Assembly (NCBI GenBank): GCA_934772045.1
Contig: CAKVMH010000003.1
Span: 124,001-188,000 of the forward strand
Direction: 5' to 3'
Length of the DNA stretch: 64,000 nt
Origin: an uncultured Clostridia bacterium
GTDB lineage: Bacteria > Bacillota > Clostridia > Christensenellales > UBA1242
The position numbers and the translations under genes are program-made. The notes beneath the pieces are model-generated. The model was not told the origin of the DNA and did not search any database. It saw only the letters and a list, made by a program, of their open reading frames with translations. Each line of letters opens with the position of its first letter. Positions within the stretch are counted from its first letter, which is position 1. Below, piece after piece: positions 53,417-62,997 of the stretch.

Positions 53417-55618
53417 ATGGTAAGAACTGGCATAAGCAAATGTTTGATGTTTATATACTATGTTTTAGGTGCTTTGTTTTTAGAAGCATTTTCTTTCCAT
53501 GTCCTCAATTTAGGATTCATGCCACAATATTTCTTTTATGATTTTTCAATTATACTATTTCTAGGTATGCTTGTTTGTGCAATTCCAAATTACATTGCGC
53601 AGTATGTGTTTGCAACCATTGTATTGTTGGTGCAATCAATTTTAATTTACACAAATTACACCTTGTATATTGTTTATGGTGACATGTTCAGTTTGGACAT
53701 GCTCAGTTTGCTCATCGAGGCCACCGAGGCAGCCACATCTGGCTTTGTGTTCTGGAGCGTTATTGTTCAACTTTTGGTTATGTTTTTCTTTGTTGCTGGC
53801 GTTGGCGTTGCAATGCTTATTGTTGCAAAAAAAGATAAAATTAATGTTAAACAACATTTTTCTAAAATATTTGTGTTGGTAATCATCGCAATTCAATGTG
53901 TGTCATTGACAAGTTACGCAGTTAACCGCTCCCAAATTTTGGCAACAAGCAACAATTCAAACAGTTATGTCAACTCAGATGCATTTTTGATGAACACATC
54001 TTTCATGAAAAGAAGCAGTTATTCCAAATTTGGCAGTTATGGCTATTTTGTCAACATGATGTTAAACGAATTTAACAAAAGCGGAAAGGGTGGGGTTAAC
54101 AATCAAAAGAAACAAATTACACTTGAATATTTTAACAATGGCACAATTTACAATGGAAGCAGTTTAAATGAAGAAGGCAAAACAACTTTCGGTGTAGACA
54201 ATGGGAATAATGTTATAGTTTTTATGATGGAATCAACCGAATGGTACGGCTTTGGCGATGGGAATTACGACCCAACCCTAAGCAACCTTTCAAATGAATT
54301 GACACCAAATGTATATTCTTTGATTTATGGTGATTTGGCAGACACTAATGACAATAGCATTGTTGCTTCTAAATTCTTTGGCAAAGCAAAGACAAACATT
54401 TCAGAAGGCATCGGTGTGATGGGTAATTATCCTAATGGTTTGAATGCTTTAGATTACGCTGGCAAGAAATTTGATGCATCTAAAAACAGCTTAGGCTTTA
54501 CATTGCCAAATGTTTTGAAATCACATGGATACACAACATCTTATGTTCATTCCAATCGCTCATCATTCTATGATAGGAACATCACACACCCTAACATGGG
54601 TTTTGACAACGTTATAGGTAAAGAATTGTTGACCGATAGCGACGGCAATTTGATTTATACTGGTGACGACTTGAAGTGGGATAACTGGGCACCAGAAGGG
54701 GAGTTTGTGAGAAATGCCATGAATTACATCGTGCCTGAAACGTACAAACAAAATCCTTTCTTCACTTTTTACCTTAATGTATCATCACATGGCTCATATC
54801 AACCTGAATATAACTTAAATGACGGCGATGTATTAAAATATATCAACTATGTAAAGTATGGCGCAGACGATTGTGTTTTAGAAGACGGGAAATATGTTTT
54901 AAATAAAGCTGAACAAGACGCAACATACACAAATTGGTATCAAAATGTTTTGAATAATTATTCTGTTAGCGATGTAAAATTGATTACAGAATTAACAAAT
55001 TATCAATGTGGCATATGTGGGCTTGATGAGGCAATTGGCGAAATTATTAACGAATTAAAATCAAAAACTTATGACGACGGCACAACTTTATACGACAAAA
55101 CCACAATGCTTTTGTATGCCGACCATTATTCTTATTACGACAATATGGCAAATAGGGTGAAGGGTATTGAAATTCCAGACATCGGGCGCACCGAATTGCA
55201 TCAAATCCCTATGATTCTTTCAAGTCCAGGGGTTAAAGAATTAAACAAAACATTAACCAATAAACTTGTTTGGAACGACCGTTTCTGTTCAGCGTACGAT
55301 ATTATTCCAACGATTTTGGATTTGTTAGGTATTCCTTTCAATGAAAACTTGTATGTTGGCAATTCACTTTTCCGTCCAGCAGACATTGTTTACGAAATTA
55401 ATGGCGAAATGCGCGACATGGTGGTTTATTATTCAAACACTGGCGGTATTTATAGCCGTGATGTTGAAACTGATGATTTAATACACTTCTACAAGCAAAA
55501 TGAATATGTGAACGATGAAATAGTAGATTGTTTTAAACAGGAGTGTTCAGTCGTCTTAACAAAGATAAATTATCTATACATGTTAATCAATTATCAACTC
55601 TTTAATCAATTAGGCTAA
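53417..55618 (+). CDS. LTA-synthase-like sulfatase-family membrane enzyme
   Basis: A 733-residue protein with five N-terminal transmembrane helices (residues ~8-165) and an extracellular alkaline-phosphatase/sulfatase-fold domain (~255-690). Metal and catalytic residues follow the LtaS pattern: FMMESTEWYG (Glu near 271), a catalytic Thr in AKTNISEGIG near 325, and YADHYSYY (Asp-His near 568). It would transfer glycerol-phosphate or another phospho-alcohol from a lipid onto a polymer or glycan. It is longer than LtaS (~650) and has no obvious partner. Whether it makes lipoteichoic acid or modifies another glycan cannot be told. Confidence 0.88.
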   Translation: MVRTGISKCLMFIYYVLGALFLEAFSFHVLNLGFMPQYFFYDFSIILFLGMLVCAIPNYIAQYVFATIVLLVQSILIYTNYTLYIVYGDMFSLDMLSLLIEATEAATSGFVFWSVIVQLLVMFFFVAGVGVAMLIVAKKDKINVKQHFSKIFVLVIIAIQCVSLTSYAVNRSQILATSNNSNSYVNSDAFLMNTSFMKRSSYSKFGSYGYFVNMMLNEFNKSGKGGVNNQKKQITLEYFNNGTIYNGSSLNEEGKTTFGVDNGNNVIVFMMESTEWYGFGDGNYDPTLSNLSNELTPNVYSLIYGDLADTNDNSIVASKFFGKAKTNISEGIGVMGNYPNGLNALDYAGKKFDASKNSLGFTLPNVLKSHGYTTSYVHSNRSSFYDRNITHPNMGFDNVIGKELLTDSDGNLIYTGDDLKWDNWAPEGEFVRNAMNYIVPETYKQNPFFTFYLNVSSHGSYQPEYNLNDGDVLKYINYVKYGADDCVLEDGKYVLNKAEQDATYTNWYQNVLNNYSVSDVKLITELTNYQCGICGLDEAIGEIINELKSKTYDDGTTLYDKTTMLLYADHYSYYDNMANRVKGIEIPDIGRTELHQIPMILSSPGVKELNKTLTNKLVWNDRFCSAYDIIPTILDLLGIPFNENLYVGNSLFRPADIVYEINGEMRDMVVYYSNTGGIYSRDVETDDLIHFYKQNEYVNDEIVDCFKQECSVVLTKINYLYMLINYQLFNQLG

Positions 55619-55698
55619 TTTCAGTAATATGGCTAAAAATGCACATTTGCTAAAATGAAATTTTCAAATTATCAATCTTAAAATTTATCAAAAAATTG

Positions 55699-55727
55699 TT
55701 GACAAGCCTATTTTAAGGTGCTATAAT
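55699..55727 (+). promoter_or_regulatory. Promoter of tRNA-Asn
   Basis: TTGACA (55699-55704), 17-nt spacer, TATAAT (55722-55727): full consensus at both boxes. Confidence 0.9.
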
Positions 55728-55784
55728 AAGGGCATTGTAAAGCAAAAGCTTTGCATTCTGCCAGTTAGGTGCAGTCAACAATAT

Positions 55785-55859
<75 letters not shown>

Positions 55860-56204
55860 TCGTCGCAACTCGACTTTTTAGTCGGGTTGTTTTTTTATGA
55901 AAAAACAACCGCTGACTTTTAGTCGGTTGCTCCTCTTTCCATTCAAACGCGCGATGCTAGCCTTTTAATGGATACTTGATATGCACAAGTTTTAGCGACT
56001 TGTGTTTTTTTCACAAAAAACACAAAATATCGCATTCTCACTTGGCTTTTTCGTTCCCCAACAAACCCATTTCATTTGGCTTTGTTGGGGGCCCTATTGG
56101 GGTGCGAATTTTTTTGTATTCTTAAAATTAAGGGCGAGAACCTTATGAGGGGACCCCACCACAATTATTGTGAAAATTTAACAATTACATTATTTCAATT
56201 GATA
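55860..56204. other. Hairpin cluster between tRNA-Asn and truA
   Basis: No gene. The stretch contains a terminator (55866-55895), a second hairpin sharing its loop motif (CAACCG ... CGGTTG, ~55907-55929), a TCCATT/AATGGA pair (~55939-55973), a terminator-like hairpin CACAAGT/ACTTGTG followed by T7 (55984-56011), and a perfect 10-bp stem CCCCAACAAA/TTTGTTGGGG (56056-56090). GC-rich runs here stand out. Confidence 0.6.
55866..55896 (+). terminator. Terminator of tRNA-Asn
   Basis: A 9-bp stem (CAACTCGAC / GTCGGGTTG, one T-G pair), 6-nt loop, then T8. Confidence 0.85.
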
Positions 56205-56930
56205 TTAACAACTATATTTAACATCATATAGATACAAATATTCTGGTTTGGCGGTGTAAGTTGATTTAAATGTTTTAAAGATTGTGGTTTTAAGCTCTGT
56301 TAAAGATAATTTGCCCTCGCCAATTTTGAGCATTGTGCCAACAAGGTTGCGTACCATTTTATATAAAAATCCATTTCCGGTAACAACAAAAGTAAGGTCG
56401 TTACCTTTTTTTATTAATTTTGCTGAATATATTGTGCGCACATCGTTTTCAGTTTGCCCACCACTAGCTTTAAATCCACTAAAATCATGTGTGCCTTTAA
56501 TGAGTGTGCAAAATTTTTGCATGTCTTTAAAATTATAATCTGGGCTAATCGTTAACTTGTTCGTTTCAAGTGGCAGTTTTAATGGAGATATATGCATTTT
56601 GTAAATGTAAGTTTTTTTCTTTGCGCTGAAACGAGCGTGAATGTTAGTTGGTTTAACTGACAAAACTTTAATATCGTCTGGCAAAAGTGCATTAATAGAT
56701 TTTAAAAATTTGGTTTCGTTCAATTCAATTTCAATATCAAAATGCACAGGCTGATGGTAAGCAGAAACACCTGCATCGGTACGCCCACTTGCCACACATT
56801 CAACTTGTTGCTTGGTTATCGTTTCAATCGCTTTTTCCAACTCAAATTGAATGGTTTTGTTTGTGGATTTTTGCTTTTGGAAGCCCGAATATAATTTCCC
56901 ATCATATGTCACAATCATTAAATATCGCAT
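56205..56930 (-). CDS. truA: tRNA pseudouridine(38-40) synthase
   Basis: Isomerises uridines 38-40 in the tRNA anticodon arm. 241 residues (normal). Catalytic Asp lies in ASGRTDAGVSAYHQPVHFD near residue 52; other motifs are YDGKLYSGFQKQ at the N-terminus, HDFSGFKASG, and the C-terminal FLYKMVRNLVGTML. ATG 56930 follows AAGGAGAG. Divergent from nifJ. Confidence 0.96.
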   Translation of the reverse strand: MRYLMIVTYDGKLYSGFQKQKSTNKTIQFELEKAIETITKQQVECVASGRTDAGVSAYHQPVHFDIEIELNETKFLKSINALLPDDIKVLSVKPTNIHARFSAKKKTYIYKMHISPLKLPLETNKLTISPDYNFKDMQKFCTLIKGTHDFSGFKASGGQTENDVRTIYSAKLIKKGNDLTFVVTGNGFLYKMVRNLVGTMLKIGEGKLSLTELKTTIFKTFKSTYTAKPEYLYLYDVKYSC

Positions 56931-57217
56931 AACTCTCCTTAAATAATTTTGCTTTGCAAAGGAAACGTAAACAAAGCAAAGGTTTAATCTAATTCAGTTT
57001 AATTGTATCAAATGTTAAAAATCTTTGCAATTGTTTGCAATAAGGCGAAAATTTTTTTATACTATTATTAACATTTAGTTTATTGTGAGCGAACGGAACA
57101 TAAGTTTGTGAGATACGCTGAAATTTGCTTTAAAACGAAAACAAACAATGCAAAATGTTTCTTTGGCTAAAAAGAATTTGTGACATCAAGTAAACATAAA
57201 TAATTTAAAGGGGAATT

Positions 57218-60200
57218 ATGCAAAAATTAACAGTAGACGGCAATTTTGTTGCAAGTAACATTGCCTATATGATGAACGATGTGGCGGTAATTTATCCTAT
57301 AACGCCGTCAAGCCCAATGGCAGAGAATTGCGACAATTTTGTGAATGAAAATAAGCAAAACATATTCGGCAACAAATTGTACATCACTCAAATGCAAAGT
57401 GAAGCAGGTGTTGCTGGTGCGGTGCATGGCAGTTTAATGGCTGGGGCAAAAACCACCACATTCACATCTAGCCAAGGTTTGATGTTGATGATACCTAATA
57501 TGTACAAAATTGCAGGCGAAGGTTTGCCAACAGTTTTTTATGTGGCTGCCCGAACAGTTGCAACGCACGCTTTAAGCATTTTTTGTGATTACAGCGACAT
57601 TTACGCGTGCATGAAAACAGGGTTTAATATCATCAATTGCTCATCTGTGCAAGAAGTGAATGATATTGCCATTGCTTGTGAACTTGCAAGCCAAAAAACG
57701 AAAACACCATTCATTTGCTTTTTCGATGGTTTTAGAACAAGTCACGAATTGAGCACTGTGTATGTGAGCGACCTTGACGACCTTCAAAAGATTGTCAATT
57801 TTGATGATATTGAAGCGTTTAAACAGCGTGCACTCAACAATCACGACAGTTTTTGTGCTGGCACAAACCAAAACCCAGATGTTTTCATGCAAAACAGGGT
57901 GCTTGCTTTAAGTAGGTATAAAAATGTCATTAACGATGTCAAATTTTGTTTAGAAGAACAGGCAAAAGTTACAGGCAGGCATTACGACACTGTCGAATAT
58001 TTTGGCGATAAGTATGCGCGCGACATTGTTGTGTCAATTGGCAGTTCTGCCGATGTGTTGCGCCTTGCACAAAAACAAACAGGTAAAAATGTTGGTGTGA
58101 TGAAAATAAGGTTGTTAAAACCTTTTGATGAAGAAACTTTCATAAGTAAATTGCCAAAAAATGTGCGAAACATAACTATTTTAGAGCGTAACCTTGATGT
58201 AAACGGCACTGACACACTCACAAGTTTTGTGCTTTCTGCTTTGCAAAAACACAAAATTAACTGCAAAACATATTCAGGTTGCTATGGTTTAGGTGGTAAG
58301 GAATTTACACCTGACATGGCATTAAGCGTTTTTGAAAATATGTTTAACCGCAAAAAGGAATTTTTCACCGTTGGTGTTTACGACGATGTTACTAACACCA
58401 GTTTGGAAGTTAAGGATAAGTTTGAAGACAACATTGCAGATTTTAGCATGCGCGTTTACGGGTTAGGTAGTGACGGAAGCGTTAGTTCAGTTAAAAACAC
58501 AATCAAAATTTTAGGTGAAGAAACAACAAGTTATATGCAGGGCTATTTTGATTACGACAGCAAAAAATCTGGTAGCCTTACAATTTCACATATGCGCGCA
58601 AGTTTCCGCCCTATAATTGCACCATTCAATCCGCAACATGTCGACCTTCTCGTTTGCAACAATGCAGGCTACATTGAAAAGTACGACATGACTGACTGTT
58701 TAAAATCAAATGGTATGATGCTTATCAATTGCCCATATGATGAACAAACTTTAAATAAACTCATGCCAGATAAAATGAAGCAAGATTTAAAGGAAAAGCA
58801 CACAAAACTTTTCACACTCGATGCAACAAAAATCGCCCTTAAATTTGGGCTTGGCGCAAAAATTAACACAGTAATGCAAACTGCTATGTTCTATGTTTCA
58901 AAATTGCTTCCTTTCGATGTCGCTTTGAATAACATAAAAAACAGCATTGTTAAAAGTTACTCTCGCAAAGGGCAGGCAGTTGTCGATGCAAATTTGAATG
59001 CGATCAATTCTGCAATTGAAGACTTACACGAAATTGACACATCAAAACTTGATATTCAATCAAAACTTGTTTGCAAGGTAAATCAATCGCAGTATTATGA
59101 AGATATTATTGTGCCAACTTCAAACCAACAAGGCAATGATATTCCAGTAAGTAAGTTTGAAATTTCTGGGCGCATGCCAACCGACACTTCAAAGTTTGAA
59201 AAACGCGCGTTAGCAGAAGAATTACCAAACTGGATAAGTGAAAAATGTATTCAATGCGGACGATGCACAATGATGTGTCCACATGCAGCAATTCGCCCAG
59301 TTGTGTTCGACGAAAAGCGCAAAGTTCCAAAAACTTTTGAAAGCCGTAAAGCCTTCATTTGCGAAGGGAATTATCGCATGCAAGTGAACACACTTGACTG
59401 CACTGGTTGTGGCGTTTGTTCCACAGTTTGCCCAGTAAAGGCACTAATAATGGAAGACGCAACCAAAATTAGGGACAAAGAAATTGCAAACATGGAATTT
59501 TTGCTGACCCTTCCAACAAACACACCATTCACACCAAACACAACAAAAGGCGTCCAATTTAAAAAGCCATACTTTGAATTTAGTGGGGCATGCGCTGGTT
59601 GTGGCGAAACACCTTACATCAAACTTGCCACACAGTTGTTTGGCGACCGTATGTTAATTGCAAATGCAACCGGTTGCTCTTCGATTTATGGCGGAACTTA
59701 TCCAACCTGCCCATACAGCAAAGATAAAGACGGTTTTGGTCCAAGTTGGGCAAACAGCCTTTTTGAAGATAATGCGGAATTTGGCTATGGCATTGCAATT
59801 GCCCGCAAAACACAACGCGCAAATTTCATTGAAAAACTTAAAACTTTAAACCTTAGCAAAAAGGTGGCGGAATTATTAGGCGAATTTTTAAAGAACCCAG
59901 AAAACCACGAAAATAACCGCGCGCTCACAATTAAGTTGAAAGATTATAGGCGCAAGCACGCAATCAAAGGTGACGACATTTATTTATTCAACAACATTCA
60001 ACAAATCATCAGCCCAAGTGTTTGGATTTTTGGTGGCGACGGCTGGGCATACGACATCGGCTTTGGTGGGCTTGACCATGTTGTGGCAAGTGGTGAAAAT
60101 GTCAACATTTTGGTGCTGGACACCGAAGTTTACTCAAACACAGGTGGGCAAACCAGCAAGTCAACCCCTAGGGGTGCAACTGCCAAGTTCAACATGGCAG

Positions 60201-60652
60201 GCAAAACCACAAAAAAGAAAGATTTAGCGTCTATATTAATGACCTACAAAGATGTTTATGTGGCAACTGTTGCAATGGGCGCAAACCCAGACCAATGCGT
60301 GCAAGCATTTGTGGAAGCGGAAAAATATAACGGCCCAAGCGTCATCATTGCTTATGCACCATGCATTAACCATGGCTACAACATGCGTTTTAGCCAAATT
60401 CATAGTTGGAATTCGGTTAAAAGTGGCTATAACACACTGTTCCGTTACATCCCAATGGAAGAACAACGTATGCATGTGGACAGCTACGACCCAACCATGC
60501 CTTATGACGAATATGTTGAGACTGAAAACCGCTTTGCAATTTTAAGCAAAGTGAACAAGGCAAACAAAACAAAACTTATAAAACAAAGTGAGCAAGACGC
60601 AAAATTGCGCCGTGAAACTTACCTTAACAAACAAAAAGAAAATAAAAATTAA
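57218..60652 (+). CDS. nifJ: Pyruvate:ferredoxin (flavodoxin) oxidoreductase
   Basis: The central anaerobic enzyme converting pyruvate and CoA to acetyl-CoA, CO2 and reduced ferredoxin. A single 1144-residue chain has all expected domains: VIYPITPSSPMAE (domain I), a middle gamma-type region, two 4Fe-4S ferredoxin clusters (CIQCGRCTMMCP and CTGCGVCSTVCP), the proximal-cluster ACAGCGETPY, and the TPP-binding GGDGWAYDIGFGGLDHV with LDTEVYSNTGGQ. ATG 57218 follows AAAGGGG. Length is slightly below the usual ~1175. traX begins 3 nt downstream. Confidence 0.97.
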   Translation: MQKLTVDGNFVASNIAYMMNDVAVIYPITPSSPMAENCDNFVNENKQNIFGNKLYITQMQSEAGVAGAVHGSLMAGAKTTTFTSSQGLMLMIPNMYKIAGEGLPTVFYVAARTVATHALSIFCDYSDIYACMKTGFNIINCSSVQEVNDIAIACELASQKTKTPFICFFDGFRTSHELSTVYVSDLDDLQKIVNFDDIEAFKQRALNNHDSFCAGTNQNPDVFMQNRVLALSRYKNVINDVKFCLEEQAKVTGRHYDTVEYFGDKYARDIVVSIGSSADVLRLAQKQTGKNVGVMKIRLLKPFDEETFISKLPKNVRNITILERNLDVNGTDTLTSFVLSALQKHKINCKTYSGCYGLGGKEFTPDMALSVFENMFNRKKEFFTVGVYDDVTNTSLEVKDKFEDNIADFSMRVYGLGSDGSVSSVKNTIKILGEETTSYMQGYFDYDSKKSGSLTISHMRASFRPIIAPFNPQHVDLLVCNNAGYIEKYDMTDCLKSNGMMLINCPYDEQTLNKLMPDKMKQDLKEKHTKLFTLDATKIALKFGLGAKINTVMQTAMFYVSKLLPFDVALNNIKNSIVKSYSRKGQAVVDANLNAINSAIEDLHEIDTSKLDIQSKLVCKVNQSQYYEDIIVPTSNQQGNDIPVSKFEISGRMPTDTSKFEKRALAEELPNWISEKCIQCGRCTMMCPHAAIRPVVFDEKRKVPKTFESRKAFICEGNYRMQVNTLDCTGCGVCSTVCPVKALIMEDATKIRDKEIANMEFLLTLPTNTPFTPNTTKGVQFKKPYFEFSGACAGCGETPYIKLATQLFGDRMLIANATGCSSIYGGTYPTCPYSKDKDGFGPSWANSLFEDNAEFGYGIAIARKTQRANFIEKLKTLNLSKKVAELLGEFLKNPENHENNRALTIKLKDYRRKHAIKGDDIYLFNNIQQIISPSVWIFGGDGWAYDIGFGGLDHVVASGENVNILVLDTEVYSNTGGQTSKSTPRGATAKFNMAGKTTKKKDLASILMTYKDVYVATVAMGANPDQCVQAFVEAEKYNGPSVIIAYAPCINHGYNMRFSQIHSWNSVKSGYNTLFRYIPMEEQRMHVDSYDPTMPYDEYVETENRFAILSKVNKANKTKLIKQSEQDAKLRRETYLNKQKENKN

Positions 60653-60655
60653 ATT

Positions 60656-61441
60656 ATGACAGATGTAACAAAAGAATATAAAAGAATTTTAAACTCCAAC
60701 GCAATAAAGTTGATTGCCATAATTGCCATGACAATCGACCACATTGCGTGGGCAGTTTTTGAAGGCTATTCCACACACCCAGTGGCAATAATTATGCACA
60801 TCATTGGCAGGCTAACTTGTCCAATCATGTGCTATTGCGTTGCTGAAGGCTATAACTACACACACGATGTAAAAAAATACACCAACCGCCTTTTGTTATT
60901 CGCACTTATTTCACATGTGCCATACATGTTGCAATCAATGGCGTTCAAACAATATGGTTGGTTGGCTTTGGTGCCTTTTGCAACTGGCGCAAACTTTTGG
61001 GAGCATGTGCTTAACCAAACCAGCGTGATGTGGTCGCTTTCAATTGGCCTTATTATGCTTAGGGTTGCAAACAGCGCAAAAATAAAAGAAAAGTTTAAAC
61101 CATTGCTTGTAATTTTGCTTTGCGTGCTTGCATTTCCTGCGGATTGGAGTTGCATTTCATCACTTTTCATTTTATCAATCGGTTGCAACCGCAACAAACC
61201 AGTTAAACAAATTTTGTGGTGCGCACTTTACGCATTAATGTATGCTGTTGTTTACTTTTTTGCCTTGTCAAAAGTGTATGGTTTAATTCAATTAGGCGTA
61301 GTCCTTGCAATTCCAGTCATCGCACTTTACAATGGTGAACGGGGCAAGAACCCAACAGTCAACAAGTTTATGAAATGGCTTTTCTACATTTATTACCCAG
61401 CCCATTTAATTATAATTTGGCTTATTAGTTACTTAATTTAA
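60656..61441 (+). CDS. TraX-family membrane protein
   Basis: A 261-residue protein with about eight transmembrane helices. NSNAIKLIAIIAMTIDHIAW is the signature opening of the TraX family (named from F-pilin acetylation), followed by MHIIGRLTCPIMCYCVAEGY. Chromosomal TraX homologues in Bacillota are thought to be membrane acyltransferases. It starts 3 nt after nifJ with no ribosome-binding site of its own, so it is translationally coupled. A link to pyruvate metabolism is not evident. Confidence 0.88.
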   Translation: MTDVTKEYKRILNSNAIKLIAIIAMTIDHIAWAVFEGYSTHPVAIIMHIIGRLTCPIMCYCVAEGYNYTHDVKKYTNRLLLFALISHVPYMLQSMAFKQYGWLALVPFATGANFWEHVLNQTSVMWSLSIGLIMLRVANSAKIKEKFKPLLVILLCVLAFPADWSCISSLFILSIGCNRNKPVKQILWCALYALMYAVVYFFALSKVYGLIQLGVVLAIPVIALYNGERGKNPTVNKFMKWLFYIYYPAHLIIIWLISYLI

Positions 61442-61481
61442 ATGTAAAAACGAACCATAATTCACAATATAAAAAAGCAAT

Positions 61482-61533
61482 AATAAACCGATTTACTTTG
61501 CTTCCGCTTGTAAATTCGGTTTGTTGTATTTAC
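61482..61533. repeat. Single copy of the palindromic intergenic repeat
   Basis: AAACCGATTTAC facing GTAAATTCGGTTT, followed by TTGTTGTATT. Compared with the 13.3-kb copies the stem base pair A-T (AAACCA/TGGTTT) has become G-C (AAACCG/CGGTTT), a compensatory change. A terminator begins 8 bases on. Confidence 0.85.
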
Positions 61534-61540
61534 AATAAAA

Positions 61541-61569
61541 AACCACGGATTATTTCCGTGGACTTTTTT
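61541..61569. terminator. Bidirectional terminator between traX and the CFI-box-like gene
   Basis: A 7-bp stem (CCACGGA / TCCGTGG), 5-nt loop, with T-rich tracts on both sides. Serves the convergent genes ending at 61441 and 61594. Confidence 0.85.
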
Positions 61570-61593
61570 AGTAACATAAAACATATTTTTCTT

Positions 61594-62244
61594 TTAATCA
61601 GGAGAATTATCAATTTTAATATTATAGTAGTATTTATTTTTGAGTGCAATTATAGTTTTTTTGTATTTATCATATGCTTGTTTAAAGTCGCCATCTTCTA
61701 TGAATCTGATGCATGGTACAATGACATACAAATAAATTTTGTTAAAAATCTGATTAGAATTCTTTTCTTTGTTTATATTTTTTACAATATTAGGAGCTAT
61801 TCTGTAATATTGTGAAATATCTTCTTTTGAAACATAATTATCTCTAAACCATCTTAAAATACTTAGTTCGTAGCAATTATCGTCAAAGTTTTCTTTGTAG
61901 TGAGCCACACATGCAGATGTTAAATAGCATCCACTTTTTTCTTCAACTTCTCCTTCACTAGGGTTTTGCCTGTCATTGCTTTCTTTTCTACTGTAATCAG
62001 TTGTGTTGTTTTCTTCATTATTGTTTTCATAATCATCTTCAGTTTTCCACGAAAAGTGTCCATGACCACCATCATTGTTGTCTACATATTGATTTATTCT
62101 TCCGCTAGATTCGTGTCTAGTGTAAATTACAGTTTGTTCCTCGTTATCATCTTTTGAGATGTCATAACTAGCATACCCCCAAGGTCCTGTTATGTTATCC
62201 TCTTCTTTATCTTTTTCTTTGTCGTCTTTATCAGTACCACACAT
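61594..62244 (-). CDS. Acidic protein with CFI-box-like C-terminal region
   Basis: A 216-residue soluble protein. The first ~105 residues are very acidic and disordered (DKDDKEKDKEEDN, Asn/Glu/Asp-rich), with a GGHGHFSWK patch. The C-terminal half has GCYLTSACVAHYKENFDDNC, then LSILRWFRDNYV and YYRIAPNIV, which resembles the CFI-box-CTERM motif (C-[FY]-[IL]-x-[ST]-A ... LRxFRD ... YY). That motif's role is unclear. ATG 62244 follows AAAGGAG. No transmembrane helix. Confidence 0.6.
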   Translation of the reverse strand: MCGTDKDDKEKDKEEDNITGPWGYASYDISKDDNEEQTVIYTRHESSGRINQYVDNNDGGHGHFSWKTEDDYENNNEENNTTDYSRKESNDRQNPSEGEVEEKSGCYLTSACVAHYKENFDDNCYELSILRWFRDNYVSKEDISQYYRIAPNIVKNINKEKNSNQIFNKIYLYVIVPCIRFIEDGDFKQAYDKYKKTIIALKNKYYYNIKIDNSPD

Positions 62245-62289
62245 AAAGTAACTCCTTTTAAATTTAAATAATCCGTTTAGTGTCTCATG

Positions 62290-62592
62290 TTAACCACGGA
62301 ACTCTATGCCTCCATTTTTATAAAAAATAAAATTTTGCTTGCCGAGTTCATTTACCAAATTAGCGTATTCTTTTAGAACTTTTTGTGAAAGGTTGAACAA
62401 TTCAATTTCAGTTGATTTATTCTTTTTGCCATCATACCACAACTTTTCAATTTCACCAAATTTTGCTAGTTTAACATTTTTAAAGTCTTCATAGTTTTCA
62501 ATTGCTAATTTATAATCTAAAATTAAACCAACATTCTTCTTATATTCGTTTAATAAAGATTCGTCTTTCCACTCAATATTTTCCCAAATCAT
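62290..62592 (-). CDS. Small hypothetical protein
   Basis: A 100-residue helical protein (MIWENIEWKDESLLNEYKKN...). I start at ATG 62592, 5 nt after AGAGG; the longer frame from GTG 62598 overlaps the ribosome-binding site. No family recognised. It is read in the same direction as the gene 45 nt downstream, so the two may form an operon. Confidence 0.55.
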   Translation of the reverse strand: MIWENIEWKDESLLNEYKKNVGLILDYKLAIENYEDFKNVKLAKFGEIEKLWYDGKKNKSTEIELFNLSQKVLKEYANLVNELGKQNFIFYKNGGIEFRG

Positions 62593-62689
62593 ATTCACCT
62601 CTTAAATATAATAGCATGTTTAATTCATTCGAGCAACTTTATTTTCTATTGACAATTTATTTATGTTGTAAATGTTTGAATTTGTAACA

Positions 62690-62992
62690 AAAAAGTTCGT
62701 AAACCTACGAACTTTTTTAACTGGTAAATTGCACATGCAACTCTCAAAATAATTTTGTTATCACAAAATTGTTAGTTTCAAGTATGCTAATTATCATCGA
62801 ACACGGAATGAAAAAAAGAGTTGAGTTTACTTCTCAACTCCAACTGGTAAGTTGCACATGCATACTTGAAAAAAAGAATCCACAAAATGTGTCTTGTTTG
62901 TTTCAAGTATATAATTCTTTAAATAATTCAATAAAAAAACTTGGTCTATTCAACCAAGTTTAACTGGTAAGTTGCACATGCATACTTGAAAC
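62690..62992 (-). repeat. Three tandem hairpin-plus-terminator units downstream of the SRP RNA
   Basis: Read on the minus strand, each ~120-bp unit has a conserved ~30-nt tag ending in ACTTACCAGTT, then a rho-independent terminator. Tags occupy 62962-62992, 62842-62871 and 62719-62749. The terminator stems differ in sequence but all pair: AACTTGGT (62938-62960), GAGTTGAG (62818-62840) and GTTCGTA (62695-62712). The tag itself folds as AAGT-A-TGCA / TGCA-ACTT. Two units are bracketed by GTTTCAAGTAT and its complement. Confidence 0.8.
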
Positions 62993-62997
62993 AAATT

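Noticed and set aside
62872..62960. CRISPR or transposon ends from the GTTTCAAGTAT / ATACTTGAAAC pairs
   Set aside because: The pairs bracket terminators rather than a coding cargo, and there are no spacers or transposase; better explained as repeated RNA units.
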